The notes under the pieces were generated by a model, which was not told the origin of the DNA, did not search any database, and saw nothing but the letters and a program-made list of their open reading frames with translations. The position numbers were made by a program, and so were the translations under genes. Source: Anastatus disparis (taxonomy: Eukaryota > Arthropoda > Insecta > Hymenoptera > Eupelmidae). From it: DNA of 64,000 nucleotides. The stretch is from positions 1,248,001-1,312,000 of the forward strand of contig JAFFSR010000395.1 in assembly GCA_017163975.1 (NCBI GenBank). Reading direction: 5' to 3'. Within the stretch, counting starts at the first letter, position 1. Every line of letters begins with the position of its first letter. Positions 58,645-64,000 of this stretch are shown here, one piece after another.

Positions 58645-58953
58645 ATTTGAGTAAAATAAAATGGTGACCTTACTTATATTATATTTATAATATAAAGAAA
58701 AGAAAGAGAATTTGAGAGAGAATAAGTTAGAAAAAAGAATAAAATAATAGATAATTAGCAATAAACTTGTTCTCTCTTGAATTCGAATCATTGTGTAAAA
58801 AGTCTATCTCTATCTCGTGCGTCGGCGCGGCGTAGCAATTAGAAGTTATACCGACGCGCAAGATGGAAATTGATAAGAGTATATGTACACGCTTGGATGT
58901 GCGCCGATATACGCCTATAAAGTGACATACGCTAGCACACATCGAAGTGCACC

Positions 58954-59641
58954 TGTAACAGTATCATGTAAAATATATAAAGGTATCCCTTCTACTTAGC
59001 AGTAGGAGAGAACTGCGGCCGTGGCGGCTCGATCAACGCTTAAGCAGATCGAAGCCAAATCATTGTACGGCACTCTTTGGCCAGCTCTCTTCAAATAAAG
59101 TTCAACTTTAAACTAAATACTTGTGTTCTAGTGTTCTTCAATTCGTTTGTTACTGCAGGTCCGCGAGGATTTGGATAACCACCAACTCCGTACCGATAGC
59201 AGTAACAATGAAGAATAACTTATTAAATTCAAAATCAAAGTTCAATTATTAGTAAAAATTAAATTAAATAAGTACATTCACTTGTATTCCATTTTGTGAA
59301 TGTTTATTGAAGTGCTTAACTCAAATTTATTATTACTTAATTTGATAGTAATAATGAATAAAGTGTGTTAATTATAAATGATTACTTTAAGTATCAGTAA
59401 ATCGAAATTGGAGAAAATGCTCTTTATAAGACTGTGAGTCTTTGGAGCTCTATGGCTTATAAGAGACTCCTTATACATACTAATAACTAACATACAAAGC
59501 AAAGAGACCCCGGACTAGTTGTAGCATGACGTCTGCACTAAGAACGGGTCTAGCATAAAAAACCTTTCTCCCTTATCCTTTTCCCTTTATATGAGCACTT
59601 GGTGCTATCCTTTTAGGGTTAGGAACGGAGTAGAGGTTACA
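58954..59641 (+). repeat. 5' LTR of the second Gypsy-like element
   Basis: 688 bp, begins TGTAACAGTATC and ends GAGGTTACA. It contains a possible TATA element (AAAATATATAAAGG at 58971) and a possible AATAAA-type signal (CAAATAAAG at 59091). Confidence 0.85.
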
Positions 59642-59644
59642 ATT

Positions 59645-59759
59645 TGGTGCCCTCCGGTATTTTTAACTCACACAACTGAGATAGAAAAATTCTTATGTAA
59701 AATAACATTCTATTTATTAAAGCCAACCTGTACAAACGTTACAATTTGGCGCCCTCCAT
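59645..59759 (+). promoter_or_regulatory. Primer-binding site, duplicated
   Basis: TGGTGCCCTCC starts three bases after the LTR. An almost identical TTACAATTTGGCGCCCTCC recurs about 106 bases later (59740-59758), so the LTR edge with primer site is present twice in tandem. The second copy keeps the more usual TGGCGCCC. Confidence 0.7.
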
Positions 59760-60131
59760 ATCAGAACAACTCACGCGAGAGTTTCGATTCCATGCGAATG
59801 AAATATAGCGAAAAATAAAAAGAAAAATTATAAAGTAGATTTTTGCTTTTGTCGTGCGAATAAAGCGAATTTTAAGACGCCAAAATGGCGGACATCTAGT
59901 AATGCGCATATGAAAATAAATGCTAGATAATCCTTTTTCACGCGAAAATTAGCATTCAAGTTAGATTTGTATTTAGTTTAATATTATTATTATTTAAATT
60001 ATATGTGAGAAATTCTTGTTTTTATTATTGATATAAGAAAAGAATAATACCAAGTAATGGTTAAATTAAAAGTTTGCGATTTCTTAAGAAAATCGATAGA
60101 AAAATAGAACAATTATAATGAAAAATGCTAC

Positions 60132-60485
60132 ATGTTAAAAAAGAAAGTAGAAATCACATTATTGCGTAATGTTAAAAACAATAAAAAAAATGAATTCATT
60201 ATAATAGACAAAAAAGAACTGAAAAACGTATTAAAAATAATTAAAAATCAAATTGAAGAACAAAATAAAAATATAGAGTTTATAAAAATTAAAATAGAAA
60301 AGTTTGAAAATAATTTAGATTACTCAGTAATAGACACAAATAAAGGAAAAGAAAACGAAAAAAAAATAATAAATTGTCTAAAAGAATTAAAGCACAGGTT
60401 CAGCCATAATGTGCCACTTATAGTAGAGCATATTCATGAGTTAGAAGAGGAGATAAATTATTTATACGAAAAAATATCAAAGTAA
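60132..60485 (+). CDS. Lys/Asn-rich ORF upstream of gag, unknown
   Basis: 117 codons, intact. Strong coiled-coil character (KNVLKIIKNQIEEQNKN, LKELKHRF, HELEEEINYLYEKI). Located in the leader of the retroelement. It could be an extra accessory ORF or the displaced N-terminus of Gag; no family recognised. Confidence 0.4.
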   Translation: MLKKKVEITLLRNVKNNKKNEFIIIDKKELKNVLKIIKNQIEEQNKNIEFIKIKIEKFENNLDYSVIDTNKGKENEKKIINCLKELKHRFSHNVPLIVEHIHELEEEINYLYEKISK

Positions 60486-61515
60486 TTGAATATTAATTAT
60501 AAAAAATAATATAAAATGCAAAAAAAAATTTTTTTTTAATTTAAAGAAAAATAAAAGAAAAAAGAAAGACTTAAGTAAAGCATAAAAAATTATAAAAAAC
60601 AATGAAATAGATTTGGAAATAATTAAAATTTAAAGAAAGATAATTTTGAAATAATATTTTCATTACATGTTAAAATTTTCACGACATAAAAGTCGACAAA
60701 TTCCAAGCGAATTTCAATGTTTGAGTAGCAAAACAATATAAGGTAGTAAGATTAAAAGCAGAATGTAAACAAAGGATAAATAGCTATACTACATTAAATT
60801 GATTTGAAGTATTAGATGGAAATAAAATTTGGATACAATATTTAAAATAAAATTTAAATATATGAAAATGAACAGTGGTGCGCAATCTAAAATTTTGTAG
60901 CGAACATAAGGGTTCTCAACTTGAAACAATAAAATTTTTACATGAGTTCTCAATTTATAAATTATGATAAATTGCAATTTTAATTGTGAAATTCAATTAA
61001 ATTATTAATCAATTGTTTAAGTTGTATGATTTTTTAATCACGTTAATGCGGATTGTGCGGCAATGACTCATTTCATATAGTAAAATAAGAATTGGAAAAT
61101 TTAAATCAATTTAAAATAGTAAGATAAAATATAAGAGTATATAGTAGGCTTTGCGTATAAGTGAAAAAGAATTATACAGTAGCGTCTTACAATAAATACA
61201 GACAATTGAAAATATAACAAATGTGAAAGCTTAATACTTGATTGTAAATTATCTTGAGTAAATTATTTAAATTATCATATAATAGCGTAATTTTTCACAA
61301 ATTGAATTAATTTATTTATTAGTTTAATTAAAAACTATATGTTGAATAATTATTTAATTTAAAATAGACAAACTACTATTTATAATTCTAGATTTTTTGA
61401 ATAATAAATTAGGTCCTTCAATTTCTTCATTTAATAAATAAAGCGTAATATTTCTATTTGCAAATAAAAAAACAGCTCTAAAATGCCAAACAAAAGAAGA
61501 AAATAGGATATTATC
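60486..61515. other. Leader between the small ORF and gag
   Basis: AT-rich, no credible gene. It includes a poly-A-rich stretch at 60519-60570. Confidence 0.5.
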
Positions 61516-62925
61516 ATGAAAGAAATTGAAGAAACAAAAGAAACAGAAGAGACACAACAGTTGATACCCATGAAATCAAAAGAATGGATGCAAACTGTAA
61601 CACAGGAATTAAAAATCCTATCTGATCAGAATAACAACCTAGAAAATTCATTAAATATTTCTGGAGACTGGGATAGAATAATGCAAATAGATTTAAGCAA
61701 AGGTGGGATTAAGAACTTAACAATAAAAGATCAATTAAAGGTTCTTACAGATGCTTTTAAAAAATTACGAAACGAGAACAATAACCTCAGTAGTTCTTTT
61801 GAAAAATATAAAAAGGAACTTAAAATAGAAAACAACTAACTCAGAGAAGAAAATAAAAGACTCAGAAAGGAAAAAGAAAGATTGATAAAAGAAGTTCAAA
61901 ATAATTTAACACAAAAAATTAATGAAACAACACAAGAACATGAAGAGAAAACAGATGAACTAAAGTCTATAATAGATAGAAGGAGTGCAAATGCACAGAG
62001 TAATGAGCCAAGTCAAAATAAAATTAAAATACCTCTCCCAAAGTATGAAGGTATGATTACAGAAAGGCCTATGAAGTTCATAAATGAACTAGAAAACTAT
62101 GTGTCATTAAAAAACCTAAATGACAGAGAGTCTTTACAACTTTTACAAACAGTATTACAAAAAGACGCAAACGAATGGTGGTACGTTTACCAAGATGACG
62201 TCCAAACTTTTCAAGATTTAAAAAATTTGTTTCTTGATCGATATTGGAACGAAGTTATACAACGCACAACTAGAAGAAAAGTAGAATTCGGTCAATTTTA
62301 TGAAAACACGAAATTGAGCCGAGTAAATTATGCTACTCAGATGTATGGATTTGCCAAAGAGTTTCAATTAAATTACACTGAAGAAGAACTAACAATAAAT
62401 ATTAGTAAACATTTCGACAGAAATGTAAAACAAGCAGTTAAATTTGCTCAAAATAAAGATAAAAACACTCTGTTTGAAATTTTAACGGATTTGGATAACA
62501 ATGACAAAATCCAAGAACAAAGAATACAAATGAAAACATCACACCAAATAAATTAAAACAATAAACAAGGTGACATATTTAACAATAATGAAAGGTCTAA
62601 GACAAACACAAGTAATTACAATAGTTACAAACAAGGTGATAATACAAATTATAATCAACGACAAAATTATGGAAATAAACAAACAGAAAAGTCTTATTGG
62701 AATGAAACACGACCAAATATAAATGGACAACAACGAGGAAAACAATCTCAAACACCAGCTATAAATGTAGCAGAAATAGCAAATAGAAAGAATAAAGAAA
62801 AAACAAGATATGAAAAATTTAATCCACCAGTGAACAACAAAACAATTAGAAAAAGTCATGAAGAAATGGATTTATTAAATATAAATTTTGAAGAAAATAA
62901 AAAGGATGGAAATCAGGAAAACTAA
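61516..62925 (+). pseudogene. Gag of the second Gypsy-like element
   Basis: One frame of 470 codons with stops only at 61837-61839 and 62554-62556. The N-terminal coiled coil (residues about 90-160) is followed by a Retrotrans_gag-type domain (KIPLPKYEGMITERPMKFI, WWYVYQDDVQTFQDLKNLFLDRYW, RRKVEFGQF). An Asn/Gln/Lys-rich tail has no zinc knuckle. Lack of CCHC is known in some insect Gypsy groups, including errantivirus-like ones. Two point nonsense codons and no shifts indicate modest age. Confidence 0.75.
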
Positions 62926-64000
62926 ATGGAGTTGCCTCTCATATTAAAAAAGATGGGGTTAGAGACGCAACGAACTCTAGCACCATAAAAAGACAAAAAA
63001 ATTAAAATTTTAAAAGTAATTACGCCAACCTAGGAAGGCTTAAAAAAAGCCAATTAAAACCTATAAAAAGTAAAATTATAAAAAATTAAAAATTATTTGA
63101 AGTAGAAAAAATAAAGATAAAAACATATTCAATAGATCTTAATATAGGAGATTATATATCAAAATATGATATCCGAAAAATGTGAAATGTGATGATTGGG
63201 GGGGCAATGCATGAAAAAATACTATTGAAAAATACTAAAAATGACGAATATGTCAAAATAAAATTTAATGAGCAAAAGCTCAAACTAAATGAGTATACTC
63301 ATAAATAAATAAAAGAATCACATGAGAGCAAAGACTCAAATACATGTGCATTCGTTAAAAAAGAAAATTATAAAGCACATGAACTCGCAAAAGACGAGGA
63401 TCATGGAAAAATTAATAAAAGTGATAATATATCACAAACACTAGAAATCAAACAAATAGATTTGATTTCTAAAGAGAATAAAGTATCTAGTCTCTTAAAT
63501 CTACTACGTGCATCTGTCTACTTACCATCACACAAACATTGGATAAAGAATATTGATATAATTAAAATATAAATTAAAAAACAATTTCGATAAACCTAGG
63601 TTGTGCATAAATGAAAATTGAAATTATAAAACTTCAAAAACAAATATATGAAAACCTAAATGAAATTTACAAAAAGTATGGCCACAAAGGACCAAGAAAG
63701 AAACATAAAATATTATCGAAATTTAAGAAGAATAAAGAAAAGTACCCATGTACTTATGAACAATGATGAATGCATCAAAAAGAACAAATATATAATGAAG
63801 AAAAATCCACAAGAGTTTGGGATAAATACGTATAGGTGAAAGAAGAACCTGAGTCAACGTAGATCAACAGATCATTAGTTTAATTATAAATTTTTTTTAA
63901 AATATTAATGTAGTTTTAAGAAATTATAAGATAGCGTAAAATATATAAATATTATAAACTCAATTATCAAAGGGAAATACTCATTGTACACTGGTGTAAA
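62926..64000 (+). other. Decayed sequence downstream of gag
   Basis: Short open stretches separated by stops (MELPLILKKMGLETQRTLAP; ISKENKVSSLLNLLRAS; 63611-63766 starting MKIEIIKLQKQIYENL). No protease or reverse transcriptase motif is visible before the window ends. Confidence 0.4.

Larger units (their letters stand above)
58954..64000 (+). mobile_element. Second Gypsy-like LTR retrotransposon, 5' part
   Basis: Plus-oriented: LTR 58954-59641, primer site 59645, leader, a small ORF, and a decayed gag. Pol and the 3' LTR, if present, lie beyond the right edge. It has much higher A content on the coding strand than the Gypsy-like element at 27131 and is not closely related to it. Confidence 0.75.

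Overview
The window reads as a slice of a very AT-rich, transposon-packed arthropod genome, most likely an insect. The reasons are a Polinton/adintovirus-type DNA polymerase B relic, Helitron-like, hAT-like and TTAA-specific elements, Ty3/Gypsy LTR elements, a CR1/Jockey-group LINE, a tRNA-derived SINE and long (TA)n tracts. I find no convincing single-copy host gene. Almost everything of substance is a mobile element inserted into another mobile element, and many boundaries can be fixed from target-site duplications (TSDs), restored reading frames or paralogous empty sites inside the window.

Layout. 1-4754: minus-strand remains of a protein-primed DNA polymerase B gene, cut by two TTAA-flanked MITEs, running off the left edge. 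5627-36373: Helitron-like copy 1 (minus), about 7.6 kb of element swollen to 30.7 kb by three nested insertions. These are a 12.9 kb hAT-like foldback element (9061-21964), a 3.3 kb DNA transposon with an intact DDE-type transposase (22996-26267) and a 7 kb non-autonomous LTR retrotransposon (27131-34114). 36421-38706: Helitron-like copy 2 (minus), internally deleted. 38707-41646: tandem repeats, a broken gene with a Cys-rich C-terminus, and TA microsatellites. 41647-57206: Helitron-like copy 3 (plus), hosting a 7.8 kb long-inverted-repeat element that itself contains a nearly full-length LINE, plus several MITEs. 57348-64000: an old truncated LTR, then the 5' LTR, primer site and decayed gag of a second Gypsy-like element running off the right edge.

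The most interesting biology is the Helitron-like family. It encodes a PIF1-type helicase with a Helitron-specific N-terminal extension but no visible Rep/HUH nuclease. On the opposite strand it carries a six-exon gene for an OB-fold, RPA-like protein; the exon structure can be worked out by comparing two copies. It also has a small conserved ORF next to the helicase and a C-rich array just inside the 5' end of each copy. All three copies sit in (TA)n tracts and end in a GC-rich hairpin plus CTAG. The second highlight is the giant hAT-like element, whose two inverted arms are built from dozens of copies of a short palindrome-containing repeat.
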